A stretch of 64,000 nucleotides of DNA from JAYPHU01 sp038127535 (GTDB lineage Bacteria; Pseudomonadota; Alphaproteobacteria; Rhodospirillales; UBA2165). Positions 53,032-61,897 of the stretch are shown here, piece by piece. Every line of letters begins with the position of its first letter. Position 1 is the first letter of the stretch. The DNA is taken from positions 1 through 64,000 of the forward strand of contig JAYPHU010000015.1 in the NCBI GenBank assembly GCA_038127535.1. Reading direction: 5' to 3'. The notes under the pieces are model-generated. The model saw only the letters and a program-made list of their open reading frames with translations. It searched no databases and was not told the DNA's origin. The position numbers and the translations under genes are program-made.

Positions 53032-53998
53032 TTTTTGGTACAGCGACCAACAGGGTCCGATGCCGCTGCTGTTGTCCCCGTTTTCCTCTCTCTACGCGCT
53101 CGGCGGCAAGCTCCGCCAGGTGCTGACTACACCCGCCTCCGCCGGGGTCCCGGTCATCTGCGTCGGTAATCTGACGGCCGGTGGCACGGGGAAAACACCA
53201 ACCGTGCTCAAACTGGCCCAACTGCTCGGCGCTCAAGGCCGGCAGCCTCATATCTTAAGCCGGGGCTATGGGGCGCAGATTTCCACCCCGGTCCGGGTTG
53301 ACCCGGCGAGACATACTTATAGGGATGTGGGCGATGAACCTCTTCTCTTGGCTCAGACCGCGCCCACCTGGGTCAGTTCCGACAGGGTCACTGCCGCCGC
53401 CGCCGCCATCGCCGCCGGGGCGGATACGCTGATCTTGGATGACGGATTTCAGAACCCGCGATTGAAGAAAGACTTTTCCCTGTTGGTTGTCGATGGTGCT
53501 GCAGGGTTCGGAAACGGCCGGATCATTCCGGCGGGCCCCTTGCGGGAAACCGTTCTGTCCGGCGCTGCGCGCGCCGACGCCCTGTTGATCATCGGCGAAG
53601 ATAAACACGGTGTCTCAGGCATGCCGGAATTATCGGTGTTGCCGAATTTCTCCGCGCAACTGGCGCCCGTCGGCGGTGAAGCACTCGCCGGCAAACGGCT
53701 CCATGCTTTTGCAGGCATTGGACGTCCGGAGAAATTCTTCGCCACTCTCACGGGGCTTGGCGCTGAGCTGTTGGAAAAGACCCCTTTCCCCGATCATCAC
53801 CCCTATTCGGTTGACGAAGTAGAGCGCCTGGTCCAAAAAGCCGCCGCCATGGACGCCACGCTGATCACCACCGCAAAGGACCACACCCGTCTCGCTCCGC
53901 AATACAAGGGGATTGAGGTCCTGGACGTCGCCCTTGAACTGACGGATCAGCCCGCCGTTTTAAACACGCTGGCCCCGGCGCTTGAAAGATCTAGTTAA
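53018..53998 (+). CDS. lpxK: Tetraacyldisaccharide 4'-kinase
   Basis: A 326-residue inner-membrane-bound P-loop kinase that phosphorylates the 4' position of the lipid A disaccharide. CVGNLTAGGTGKTPTVLKLA is the Walker A region. PHILSRGYGAQI, DTLILDDGFQN (a DDGFQ motif unique to LpxK) and NGRIIPAGPLRE follow in order. The ATG at 53018 lies inside the end of waaA. The gene ends immediately before lpxL. Confidence 0.97.
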   Translation: MQPPDFWYSDQQGPMPLLLSPFSSLYALGGKLRQVLTTPASAGVPVICVGNLTAGGTGKTPTVLKLAQLLGAQGRQPHILSRGYGAQISTPVRVDPARHTYRDVGDEPLLLAQTAPTWVSSDRVTAAAAAIAAGADTLILDDGFQNPRLKKDFSLLVVDGAAGFGNGRIIPAGPLRETVLSGAARADALLIIGEDKHGVSGMPELSVLPNFSAQLAPVGGEALAGKRLHAFAGIGRPEKFFATLTGLGAELLEKTPFPDHHPYSVDEVERLVQKAAAMDATLITTAKDHTRLAPQYKGIEVLDVALELTDQPAVLNTLAPALERSS

Positions 53999-54002
53999 CG
54001 CC

Positions 54003-54878
54003 ATGATGCGCCGTCTGGGCCATATCTTTGAAGCCGGCGCCGCCTGGTTTGTTTATATGATTTTCGCCATTCTGCCGCTGGACGCGGCCTCGGGTCTGGG
54101 TGGCTGGATTGGCCGCACTTTCGGCCCACGCCTTCGGGTGACCAACAATGCCCGACGCAATTTGGCGAAATGCTTCCCCGACATGACACCGGAACAAATG
54201 GAGGAGACGGTCCTCAGGATGTGGGAGAATCTGGGCCGCACCGCCGGCGAGCATCCGCACTTGGACAAGTTTGATCCCTACAAGGAAAACAGCCGGGTTG
54301 AGGTTGTAGGCGTCGAATATTGCGATGCGCTGCGCGACGACGGCAAGCCCGGGCTGTTCTTTGCCGGCCATATCGCCAACTGGGAAATCTCGCCTTTGGC
54401 CGGCACTAAGCGCGGGCTCACCGTGCACCTGGTGTACCGCCGCGCCAACAATCCGTTCTTCGACAGGCTGGTGCAGAGAGGCCGGGACGCTTTGGGGAGC
54501 GATCTCTATCCCAAGGGCTCGGAAGGCGCCAAGGCAATCCTCCGCGCACTGCGCCGGGGCGATCATATGGCCATGCTGGTAGACCAGAAAATGAATGATG
54601 GCATCTCCGTACCTTTCTTAGGCCGGGATGCGATGACCGCGCCCGCCGTGGCCGAACTGGCCTACCGCTATGACTGTCCACTGGTGCCGGCGCGGGTGGA
54701 ACGTCTGGAAGGCGCGCGGTTTCGAGTAACTTTTTATCCTCCGGTCGATAAACCGAACACCTGCGATAAGACAGCGGATATCGTCGCACTGATGACCGAA
54801 GTAAACCGGCATCTGGGTGACTGGATCACCGAGCGGCCGGAACAGTGGCTGTGGGTCCACAACCGCTGGCCTGATTGA
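54003..54878 (+). CDS. lpxL: Lipid A lauroyl/myristoyl acyltransferase
   Basis: A 291-residue inner-membrane acyltransferase that adds a secondary acyl chain to lipid A. A hydrophobic N-terminal anchor (AWFVYMIFAILPL) precedes the catalytic HX4E motif at His123-Glu128 (GHIANWE). PKGSEGAKAILRALRRGDHMAMLVDQK is the second conserved block, and VPFLGRDAMTAPAVAELAYR the third. Two adjacent ATGs at 54003 and 54006 are possible starts; an upstream TTG at 53982 would overlap lpxK. It ends the lipid A operon, with a palindromic repeat just downstream. Confidence 0.93.
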   Translation: MMRRLGHIFEAGAAWFVYMIFAILPLDAASGLGGWIGRTFGPRLRVTNNARRNLAKCFPDMTPEQMEETVLRMWENLGRTAGEHPHLDKFDPYKENSRVEVVGVEYCDALRDDGKPGLFFAGHIANWEISPLAGTKRGLTVHLVYRRANNPFFDRLVQRGRDALGSDLYPKGSEGAKAILRALRRGDHMAMLVDQKMNDGISVPFLGRDAMTAPAVAELAYRYDCPLVPARVERLEGARFRVTFYPPVDKPNTCDKTADIVALMTEVNRHLGDWITERPEQWLWVHNRWPD

Positions 54879-54884
54879 TACTGG

Positions 54885-54990
54885 TGATCACCCCTCCCTA
54901 GATGGGAGGGGTAACGCTGAAAACGCTGGGGAGGGTGAGGCAATAACGCACCCCCTCCCTAACCCTCCCCCATTACGGGGGAGGGGATCA
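54885..54990. repeat. CCCTCCC-type palindromic repeat
   Basis: An intergenic element between lpxL and the M23 peptidase gene, bounded by GATCA at both ends. It holds two hairpins: CCCCTCCC/GGGAGGGG at 54891-54898/54904-54911, and CCCTCCCCC/GGGGGAGGG at 54963-54971/54977-54985, each with a 5-base loop. The centre repeats GGGGAGGGTGAGG and CCCCCTCCCTAACCCTCCCC. This kind of element is widespread in alphaproteobacterial genomes. It could also act as a bidirectional terminator for the two convergent genes. Confidence 0.75.
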
Positions 54991-55001
54991 AATAAGGTCT
55001 C

Positions 55002-55808
55002 TTACCGTCCCACCAGCAACCCCGGATCGAGCGGCGTCCCATTCAGCGACACCCCTAAGTGCAAATGCGGACCCGTCGTCCGGCCGGTGCGGCCCACCGC
55101 CCCGATGGCGTCACCCTTCCGCACTTTTTGTTCGGCTTTGACCCGGGTGGCGTTCATATGAATGTAGATGGAGGTGAGCCCCATCCCGTGATCAATCAGC
55201 ACGGTCTTGCCGTTGAAAAACATGCCGGGATGAACAAACCGCACGATCCCGTCGGCCAGGGCGCGGATCTGCGTGCCCGTGGGCGCGGCAATGTCGAGAC
55301 CAAAGTGCGGCCGGCGGGGCTGGCCGTTGAGAATTCGCCGGCTGCCATAGACGCCGCTGACCCGTCCTTCGGCCGGTTGTTCAAACCCGGAGAGAAAAAA
55401 CGGCTCCTCCGCTCGAAGGCGCTTGGCGGCGTCTATTTCTTTGCCTTCTCGGGCGATCCGCTTGAGATCGGCGGGGTTCGGGGTCACCTTGCGCTTGGGC
55501 AGCCCATCGATACGCTGCACCTTGAACTGCCGCTGTTGGATGGCGAGGATCTGGATATCCTCTTTGCGACCGATCCGGACTACCAGTTGTGCCGCCGGCC
55601 CGGCATTCCACGGAAAGCCCAGCAGAAACGTCCCAGTTTTGGAGACGGGAACTTCCTTATTGTCGAGAAATACTTTTGCGTCAGGCTGCGTGTGGCCAAT
55701 GACCAAACCCCCCTGCGCAATTTTTCCTTCCAGCTTGAAGGTGTTGGTCTGGGCGTAGGCGGGAATGACCGCCAGACAAACGACCAGCGCAAAAAACAGA
55801 CTTCTCAC
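55002..55808 (-). CDS. M23 (LytM-type) peptidase
   Basis: A 268-residue periplasmic protein. The signal peptide is RSLFFALVVCLAVIPAYA. An N-terminal beta-rich region (about 20-120) has KLEGKIAQGGLVIGH and a charged linker. The C-terminal M23 domain carries the zinc ligands as HFGLDIA (HxxxD) and HLHLG (HxH), both intact, with IYIHMNATRVKAEQKVRKGDAIG between them. It should cut peptidoglycan cross-links or activate amidases. It overlaps the stop of xseA upstream by 4 bases, so it is the second gene of an xseA operon. Confidence 0.93.
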   Translation of the reverse strand: MRSLFFALVVCLAVIPAYAQTNTFKLEGKIAQGGLVIGHTQPDAKVFLDNKEVPVSKTGTFLLGFPWNAGPAAQLVVRIGRKEDIQILAIQQRQFKVQRIDGLPKRKVTPNPADLKRIAREGKEIDAAKRLRAEEPFFLSGFEQPAEGRVSGVYGSRRILNGQPRRPHFGLDIAAPTGTQIRALADGIVRFVHPGMFFNGKTVLIDHGMGLTSIYIHMNATRVKAEQKVRKGDAIGAVGRTGRTTGPHLHLGVSLNGTPLDPGLLVGR

Positions 55809-57298
55809 AGAAGCGTCCCCTGCGGGTCCTTATCAGGCTTAGGTCTGGCGGCCGCTTTCTTTTTGGGTTTTGGATTCTTAGTGCTTGATGGGGGCGGCGC
55901 TGACCCATCCGCCGTTTCCACCCGCACGCCGACATCGCCATCCTTGAAACGGATGTTCACGGATTGGCCGAGCTCGGCGGAGGCAGCATTGACCAGATCG
56001 CCCGCTTCGTCGGTGACCAAAGCAAATCCCCTATCCAATACTCGTTGGTATGAAACGCCTTCCAGACGGAGGGATTGGCGCTCGAGATCAGTGTCCTTCT
56101 GGGTCAGATAGCTGCTCACCCCTCGCCGCCAGGCCAGGACCTGCGCGGAAAGCTGATCGGCTTTGCGGTCGATCTGCCGGGCCGGGCTGATCAAGCCGCC
56201 GGCCAGGTGCGTCACCTCCGCCCGAAGATCTTTCAAATACCCATCTTTCGCCCGGAGCAACTGCTCGCTTCGGTCATCCAGGCGCAAGGTCGCCTCCTGG
56301 GCCAGGCGCGCCGGATCGGGGATGCCGCGCGCGAGTCCGTCGATAGTGCGCGTCCCATCCTGAAGAAACCGGTGGATGGCCCGCTGCAGCCGGGCCCCGT
56401 CATCGGCCACCTGCGCCATTAACTCAGTGCGCACCGGCACCGCCATTTCGGCTGCCGCGGTCGGTGTCGGCGCACGACGGTCGGAGGCAAAGTCTATTAG
56501 CGTCGTGTCGGTTTCGTGGCCGACAGCGGAGATCAGCGGGATGACACTGGCGGCCGCCGCGCGCACCACCGCCTCTTCGTTGAAGGCCCACAAGTCTTCG
56601 AGGCTGCCGCCGCCTCGCGCGACAATCAGCACATCTGGCCGGGGCACAGGCCCGCCCGCTTTCATCCGGTTAAACCCGTCGATGGCGGCGGCGATTTGGC
56701 CGGCGGCGCCGTCCCCTTGCACATTCACCGGCCATAACAATACATGGCGGGGGAACCGGTCCCGCAACCGGTGCATGATATCGCGGAGCACCGCGCCCGT
56801 GGGCGAGGTCACCACGCCGATGACTTCCGGGATGTAGGGAATGTCTTTCTTCCGTTCCTCGTCGAACAGTCCTTCGGCCAATAGATTCTTCCGCCGGTCT
56901 TCCAGCATCTTGAGAAGCGCACCCTCGCCCGCCACCTCCATCTGTTCGATGACGATCTGATAGCTGGACCGGCCCGCATAGGTGGAGAGCCTGCCGGTGA
57001 CAATCACTTCAATCCCGTCTTCAGGCGATACAAACAGCCGCCCAACGGTGCCGCGCCAGCACACGCCGTCCAGCACGGCATTCTCGTCTTTCAGGGTGAG
57101 ATACATATGGCCGGACCGGGCCACGGTCAGTCGGGAGATTTCACCCCGCACGCGGACGTGAGAGAAATTGTCCTCGACCGTGCGCTTCAGCGCCCGGGAA
57201 ATATCGCTGACCGAAAATACCGGCCGGTTGTCGCCGGAGGTGGCGGCCGGATCGTCAGGCCCGTCAAACGGGCTGTCAAATGGATCGAGTTCGGACAT
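55805..57298 (-). CDS. xseA: Exodeoxyribonuclease VII large subunit
   Basis: A 497-residue subunit of the single-strand DNA exonuclease ExoVII. An N-terminal OB fold begins VSDISRALKRTVEDNFSHVRVRGEIS. The catalytic core has GVVTSPTGAVLRDIMHRLRDRF and VLIVARGGGSLEDLWAFNEE. Long helices and a C-terminal tail (about 290-450) follow, and then a low-complexity lysine- and proline-rich end. The start at 57298 was chosen by the OB-fold boundary; the longer ATG at 57448 lies in the divergent promoter region. The small subunit gene xseB is not in the window. It is divergent from purD. Confidence 0.95.
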   Translation of the reverse strand: MSELDPFDSPFDGPDDPAATSGDNRPVFSVSDISRALKRTVEDNFSHVRVRGEISRLTVARSGHMYLTLKDENAVLDGVCWRGTVGRLFVSPEDGIEVIVTGRLSTYAGRSSYQIVIEQMEVAGEGALLKMLEDRRKNLLAEGLFDEERKKDIPYIPEVIGVVTSPTGAVLRDIMHRLRDRFPRHVLLWPVNVQGDGAAGQIAAAIDGFNRMKAGGPVPRPDVLIVARGGGSLEDLWAFNEEAVVRAAAASVIPLISAVGHETDTTLIDFASDRRAPTPTAAAEMAVPVRTELMAQVADDGARLQRAIHRFLQDGTRTIDGLARGIPDPARLAQEATLRLDDRSEQLLRAKDGYLKDLRAEVTHLAGGLISPARQIDRKADQLSAQVLAWRRGVSSYLTQKDTDLERQSLRLEGVSYQRVLDRGFALVTDEAGDLVNAASAELGQSVNIRFKDGDVGVRVETADGSAPPPSSTKNPKPKKKAAARPKPDKDPQGTLL

Positions 57299-57392
57299 GA
57301 CTTGAGTACAATTTATGCTATGAGTCGGTCTCCGTATAGGCGTAAGTGCGACAGAACCGAAAACGGATCCAATTAAAGGAGGGGCAGTTATC

Positions 57393-58670
57393 ATGAAAGT
57401 ATTGGTCGTCGGTGGCGGTGGACGGGAACACGCCTTGTGCTGGGCCATCGCCCGGTCACCGAAGTGCGACGCGCTCTATTGCGCACCGGGGAATGCCGGC
57501 ATCGCCGATGTCGCCGACTGCGTTGATATCAGCGCCGAGGACGTGCCCGCTCTGGTCGATTTCTCCAAGGAGAACGCCATCGATCTTGTCGTGGTAGGGC
57601 CTGAAGCGCCGCTGGTTCTGGGCCTGGTGGATGAGTTAACGGCGGCCGGGATCAAGTCGTTTGGTCCGACCAAGGATGCGGCGATCCTGGAAGGCTCCAA
57701 AGCGTTCATGAAGGACCTGTTCGCCAAGTACAATATCCCCACCGCCGCCTATGGCCGGTTCCGCGATCATGCGGAGGCGGTCGCCTATGTCAAAGAGCAA
57801 GGCGCGCCCATCGTCATCAAGGCGAGCGGCTTGGCCGCCGGCAAAGGCGTGATACTGGCCCAGACCGAAGACCAGGCGCTGCAAGCCCTGGATGAGATCA
57901 TGGTCCAGCGGGTGTTCGGTGAGGCCGGCGACGAGGTGGTGGTCGAGGAATTTCTCACCGGCGAGGAAGCCAGTTTCTTCGCTCTGGTTGACGGCAAGTC
58001 GGCCGTCGCGCTGGTTTCCGCTCAGGATCACAAGGCGGCCTATGACGGCGACAAGGGCCCCAACACCGGCGGCATGGGCGCCTATTCGCCGGCGCCGGTA
58101 GTCACCCCGGCCCTGGAGGCCGAGATCATGAAAACGGTCATCCAACCGACCATCGACGGTATGGCGGCGGAGGGCCGGCCCTATACCGGCGTGCTTTTTG
58201 CCGGTCTGATGATCACCGACATTGGCGCCAAGGTACTAGAGTTCAATGTCCGGTTCGGCGATCCAGAATGCCAGGTGCTGATGGCCCGTGCCGATTCAGA
58301 CATGCTGGCGGCCTTGGACGCCGCCGCCGAAGGCCGGCTCTCAGAAATCGCGCTCAACTGGCGGGACGAGGCCGCCATGGTGGTGGTGATGGCCGCCAAC
58401 GGATATCCGGTTGCGTACAGGAACGGCTCGGTGATCGGCAATTTGGACACGGCCGCGGCTGATCCTGATGTCACCATTCTCCATGCCGGGACCAAGTTCG
58501 TGGACGGTCAGGTGACCGCCAACGGCGGGCGGGTGCTGGGTGTGACCGCCCTGGGCGCAACTGTGAAAGACGCGCAAGCCAAGGCATATACCGCCGTGGA
58601 CGCGATCGATTGGCCGGACGGGTTTTGCCGGCGCGATATCGGCTGGCGGGCGGTCACACGAGAACAGTAA
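57393..58670 (+). CDS. purD: Phosphoribosylamine-glycine ligase
   Basis: A 425-residue ATP-grasp enzyme for the second step of purine synthesis, joining phosphoribosylamine and glycine. It starts MKVLVVGGGGREHALCWAI, typical for PurD, then DLVVVGPEAPLVLGLVDEL, the ATP-grasp block PIVIKASGLAAGKGVILA and the magnesium region LEFNVRFGDPECQVLM. Length is normal. AAAGGAGGGG lies 8 bases before the ATG, a strong ribosome-binding site. The 94-base gap to xseA must hold both promoters. Confidence 0.98.
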   Translation: MKVLVVGGGGREHALCWAIARSPKCDALYCAPGNAGIADVADCVDISAEDVPALVDFSKENAIDLVVVGPEAPLVLGLVDELTAAGIKSFGPTKDAAILEGSKAFMKDLFAKYNIPTAAYGRFRDHAEAVAYVKEQGAPIVIKASGLAAGKGVILAQTEDQALQALDEIMVQRVFGEAGDEVVVEEFLTGEEASFFALVDGKSAVALVSAQDHKAAYDGDKGPNTGGMGAYSPAPVVTPALEAEIMKTVIQPTIDGMAAEGRPYTGVLFAGLMITDIGAKVLEFNVRFGDPECQVLMARADSDMLAALDAAAEGRLSEIALNWRDEAAMVVVMAANGYPVAYRNGSVIGNLDTAAADPDVTILHAGTKFVDGQVTANGGRVLGVTALGATVKDAQAKAYTAVDAIDWPDGFCRRDIGWRAVTREQ

Positions 58671-58685
58671 CAAGTAGTATTCGGC

Positions 58686-59471
58686 CTATTGCTCGGCCAG
58701 ATCGTCCCAGACCGTGTCTTTCCAGGTCCGGTAGGCGAATTCTAACGCGCCCCGCAATGCGGCCGGCACATCCGCGGCCTTGATCGGCGAGTATTTCTGT
58801 TCCGCGGCCAGGTTAGCCTCACTCGCGCCATCGTAGCGCACCTCACCTTTGGACGGTTGGTAGATGCTGATGATCGACAGGCTGTCGTCTTCGGCCTCCG
58901 AAATTCCTAAAACATCGACGTTGATCTGAAACAGGTCTTTTTTCAGATCAAGATACGGCAGCTCCGTAAAAAACATGGAGGCGGAAAATTCCACCGGCTG
59001 ATTTTTATGGGTGCAGTTCAGTGTCACGTCGTAATCGCTGATGACCTGTTGCTCGCCCTCTATTTCATTACGCTGGGAAAAGGCGATCACATATTTGCAC
59101 GCGGGCTTGCCCTTTATGACGAGCAACCCGGTCAGGTCGCTTTTCAACTTACCGTCCAAAATCGGCGCCAGTGCGGTGCCGTAGATGAATCCCAAATCCT
59201 TGCCGTCCTGACGCACCGCCACCCATTGCGTCCCTTTCGCCTCGCCGGGGGACTGAACCCGCACGCCTTTGCGGAACCGGCTCACACGCTTTGACTTGGT
59301 GAGGGGCTTGGACCGCACGTTGACATCTTTCAACACCAAATACATCGCGTCAGAACCGGACAGCGCCTCCCCCAAGAACGTCTTGGCCGTCTGCGCGCTG
59401 GCCGATATTACCGGCAGGCCCAGCCCGACAACGACCAAAATATAGATTGAGATACGGATAAGACGCGGCAT
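58686..59471 (-). CDS. Exported protein with bacterial SH3-like domain
   Basis: A 261-residue exported protein. The signal peptide is MPRLIRISIYILVVVGLGLPVISASA. Residues about 45-100 resemble a bacterial SH3-like (SH3b) module: YLVLKDVNVRSKPLTKSKRVSRFRKG, VRVQSPGEAKGTQWVAVRQDG. The remaining 150 residues contain strands and no recognised domain; one cysteine pair (CKYVIAF and LNCTHKNQ) could form a disulfide. SH3b modules usually bind cell-wall or ligand peptides. It is convergent with purD, 15 bases away, and divergent from gcrA across a 310-base gap. Confidence 0.72.
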   Translation of the reverse strand: MPRLIRISIYILVVVGLGLPVISASAQTAKTFLGEALSGSDAMYLVLKDVNVRSKPLTKSKRVSRFRKGVRVQSPGEAKGTQWVAVRQDGKDLGFIYGTALAPILDGKLKSDLTGLLVIKGKPACKYVIAFSQRNEIEGEQQVISDYDVTLNCTHKNQPVEFSASMFFTELPYLDLKKDLFQINVDVLGISEAEDDSLSIISIYQPSKGEVRYDGASEANLAAEQKYSPIKAADVPAALRGALEFAYRTWKDTVWDDLAEQ

Positions 59472-59586
59472 GTCCTTGGCTCTTCAGGCCTCTGAAAGTC
59501 CACCTACGGCCCTCTCTTTTAAAATCATAGCCGAGTCAACCTGAAAAAGTCACCGTATTTCGAAGAAATCCCCAGAAAATGGCAAC

Positions 59587-59607
59587 TTATACACAAATTT
59601 ATGCACA
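59587..59607 (+). promoter_or_regulatory. Two DnaA boxes upstream of gcrA
   Basis: TTATACACA at 59587-59595 and TTATGCACA at 59599-59607 both match the DnaA-box consensus TTWTNCACA, in the same orientation and 12 bases apart. They lie in the 310-base gap (59472-59781) between the SH3-like gene and gcrA, about 175 bases before the gcrA start. One GANTC methylation site (GAGTC at 59533-59537) is also in this gap. In Caulobacter, DnaA activates gcrA, which makes this placement meaningful. Nothing else was recognised in the gap. Confidence 0.65.
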
Positions 59608-59781
59608 AAATGTTGTGGGGATTGTTGTTCTTAAACCCTAAATGTAGTAGAAACGCCGCGTAAGGTTAATGAAGGCGCTTGGCTCGCGGCGGGGTGACGG
59701 GTGGCTTCAAACGGGGGTTTTCCAAACCAACAAGGACAAACCGGAAGTACGCAACACTCTAACCGGAGGATAATTGAGATC

Positions 59782-60138
59782 ATGACCGTCACCCACGAAT
59801 GGACACCGGAACGGGTCGAAGAACTGACAAAGCTGTGGGCGACCGGCCTTTCCGCCAGCGAAATCGGCCGGCGTCTCGGCATCACCAAGAACGCCGTGGT
59901 CGGCAAGGTCCGCCGGCTTGATCTGGCCATGCGCCGCGCACCCGCCGCGCCGAAACGGGAACCCAATGTAGTAACCCTGGAACGTCTGAAGGCCAACCAA
60001 TGTTCCTGGCCGGAAGGCGAACCCGGCGAGGATGATTTCCGCTTTTGCGGCAATCCGGCCGTAGACGGCAAGCCCTATTGCGAGGATCACTGTAAGATCG
60101 CCTACGTCCCGCCAAAAAAGAAGACGGCCGCCGCATAA
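59782..60138 (+). CDS. gcrA: GcrA family cell-cycle regulator
   Basis: A 118-residue DNA-binding protein. GcrA binds sigma-70 RNA polymerase and activates promoters carrying CcrM-methylated GANTC sites, controlling cell-cycle genes in alphaproteobacteria. The N-terminal helix-turn-helix reads WTPERVEELTKLWATGLSAS and RLGITKNAVVGKVRRL. The C-terminal part, with CSWPEGEP, FCGNPAVDGKPYCEDHCKIAY, is the conserved sigma-interacting module. The chain is shorter than Caulobacter GcrA (about 170) because the variable linker is missing. CCGGAGGA precedes the ATG. Confidence 0.95.
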   Translation: MTVTHEWTPERVEELTKLWATGLSASEIGRRLGITKNAVVGKVRRLDLAMRRAPAAPKREPNVVTLERLKANQCSWPEGEPGEDDFRFCGNPAVDGKPYCEDHCKIAYVPPKKKTAAA

Positions 60139-60225
60139 GTCGCCGGCCTTCGTCCCCATCGATTATTGTTGTTTTGGGTAAGAACTGTCTGCCAGAGAAC
60201 CATCGGCAGATAATTTTGATCAACA

Positions 60226-61314
60226 ATGGATAGCGTTACACAATTTACTTTGGGCGCCTGCGTCGGCGTGGCGGTCCTGGGCCGGAAAATTGGCCCAATG
60301 AGGGCCGCGCTCACCGGAGGGATTTTGGGAACACTTCCGGATATGGACGTGTTCTTTGTTTCTGACGACCCTATCGAATCGTTTGTACAGCACCGGAGTT
60401 GGAGTCATTCGATATTAGTTCAGGCGCTACTCACCCCGGTGTTTGGTGAGGCAGTCAGGCATATTTTCAAGTCCTTGAAACCCGACCGGGGTTTGGCCTG
60501 GGCCGCCGTCTTCCTGTGTCTCGCCACGCATTCACTCTTGGACGCCACGACAATCTATGGGACTCAATTGTTGTGGCCGATTTGGCCGGAACCGTTTTTT
60601 CTCGGCTCCGTTTTTATCATCGACCCTGTTTATACTTTGCCGCTGTTGGTAGCGACCCTTTGGGCGCTGTTTGTACCCCGATGGAAACCAAGCTACGGCA
60701 AGGTCTTGGTTATTGCGCTCGGCCTCTCCTCGGCATATCTCGCGTGGACAATTACGGCGCAGCAGTTTGTCGCCGCCAAAGCTCGCGCGATGTTGGCGAA
60801 GCACAACATAGGGCCCGACCAACTGATTGCCACGCCCACCCCCTTTAACTCCTACTACTGGCTGGCGATCGGTTTGGACGGAGATCGCACCTTTAATCTG
60901 TATATCCCCGTCTTTGGCGGCGCCGATGATGGAAACTTCTACGCCTACAACCGGAACTTAACCTTGGCGGCGTGCCTGGGAGGCGATCGGCGCATCGAAA
61001 ATGTGGCCAGGTTCAGTCATGGTAACTACCGCATGATGATACAGGACGGGGAGGTCAGTATCGCCGATCTTCGAATGGGGTTGCCGCCGAACTATGCGTT
61101 CCGATTTGTCCTCGGGCGTCTTGAGAACGGAAATTTTGTGCCCTCACCCACCCGCCGGCTGGAAGGCCGGGGCGATATCGCGACGGACCTGGACTGGTTG
61201 TCGGCAAACTTGAAAGGCCAAGTCTCCGTGCGGCCGGCCGAGGCCGATGCCAAAATAAGTTTTGAGCGGTACAAATCCGCCGGCATCTTGCCCCCATTTG
61301 CCACAGGATGCTGA
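60226..61314 (+). CDS. Membrane-bound metal-dependent hydrolase (YdjM type)
   Basis: A 362-residue inner-membrane protein of the YdjM/YbcI family (PF04307). It begins MDSVTQFTLGACVG, with LPDMDVFF and HRSWSHSILVQALL providing Asp and His ligands and LATHSLLDATTIYGTQLLWPIW the third conserved block. Four to five hydrophobic helices are visible in the first 185 residues. The C-terminal 170 residues are soluble and periplasmic or cytoplasmic in unknown orientation. The metal ligands are complete, so activity is plausible; the substrate is unknown. It lies 87 bases after gcrA. Confidence 0.88.
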   Translation: MDSVTQFTLGACVGVAVLGRKIGPMRAALTGGILGTLPDMDVFFVSDDPIESFVQHRSWSHSILVQALLTPVFGEAVRHIFKSLKPDRGLAWAAVFLCLATHSLLDATTIYGTQLLWPIWPEPFFLGSVFIIDPVYTLPLLVATLWALFVPRWKPSYGKVLVIALGLSSAYLAWTITAQQFVAAKARAMLAKHNIGPDQLIATPTPFNSYYWLAIGLDGDRTFNLYIPVFGGADDGNFYAYNRNLTLAACLGGDRRIENVARFSHGNYRMMIQDGEVSIADLRMGLPPNYAFRFVLGRLENGNFVPSPTRRLEGRGDIATDLDWLSANLKGQVSVRPAEADAKISFERYKSAGILPPFATGC

Positions 61315-61472
61315 AAATCCCGTCCGGCTAACTGAAACCTTGTCCAATAACATGTCCGCTCTATCGTAGGCGGCACGGGTTGACGCCGCACCCAATGGAA
61401 ACCATTTGTTCTCACTAAAATGTTCTTGTAATGTTCTATTTTTGAGGTCTGTATGAGATTAAGGACTGGTAA

Positions 61473-61871
61473 ATGATATCCGGAAGCTATTGCTGTGAAG
61501 CGGTTAAATTCGAACTGACGGTAGAGCCGGTAATGATTGGCACATGCCATTGTTCGAGATTCCGAAAAGTTGGCGCAAGTAACCTGGTCTTTGTGAAGAA
61601 GGACACTTTGAGATGGGTTCAGGGTCGCGATCGCATCAAGGTTTACGAACCGGTTACCCCATTTAAGTACGCCCGCTGCTTTTGTGAGATCTGCAGCACA
61701 CCCTTAGGCGAAATTCTCTCGGATGAAGACAGTTTCCCGATCTCCGCGAACCTCCTTGACGGCGGGCTTAAGCTGCAAAACAAGTGTCACGAACTCGTGG
61801 CCGAGAAACCCGATTGGCATGACATTTGTGATGATGCGGAACAATTTGACCGGCATCCGGTCTCCTCATGA
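61473..61871 (+). CDS. GFA/CENP-V family protein with altered zinc motif
   Basis: A 132-residue protein of the GFA (glutathione-dependent formaldehyde-activating-like) zinc family. GSYCCEAVKFEL near the start and GTCHCSRFRKVGASN near residue 23-37 mark the first zinc site, and ARCFCEICSTPLGE near 68-80 the second. The usual CHCSxCRK reads CHCSRFRK, so one cysteine ligand is replaced by phenylalanine. This suggests either loss of one zinc or early decay, since the next two genes downstream are broken. No ribosome-binding site is clear before the ATG. Confidence 0.75.
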   Translation: MISGSYCCEAVKFELTVEPVMIGTCHCSRFRKVGASNLVFVKKDTLRWVQGRDRIKVYEPVTPFKYARCFCEICSTPLGEILSDEDSFPISANLLDGGLKLQNKCHELVAEKPDWHDICDDAEQFDRHPVSS

Positions 61872-61897
61872 TCTCTCGCCCGGTCGGCAATACCTCG

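Noticed and set aside
59587..59607. The two DnaA boxes as a chromosomal replication origin
   Set aside because: Only two boxes, no adjacent AT-rich unwinding cluster of the usual size, and no dnaA, hemE, parA or gidA nearby. A regulatory role for gcrA is simpler.
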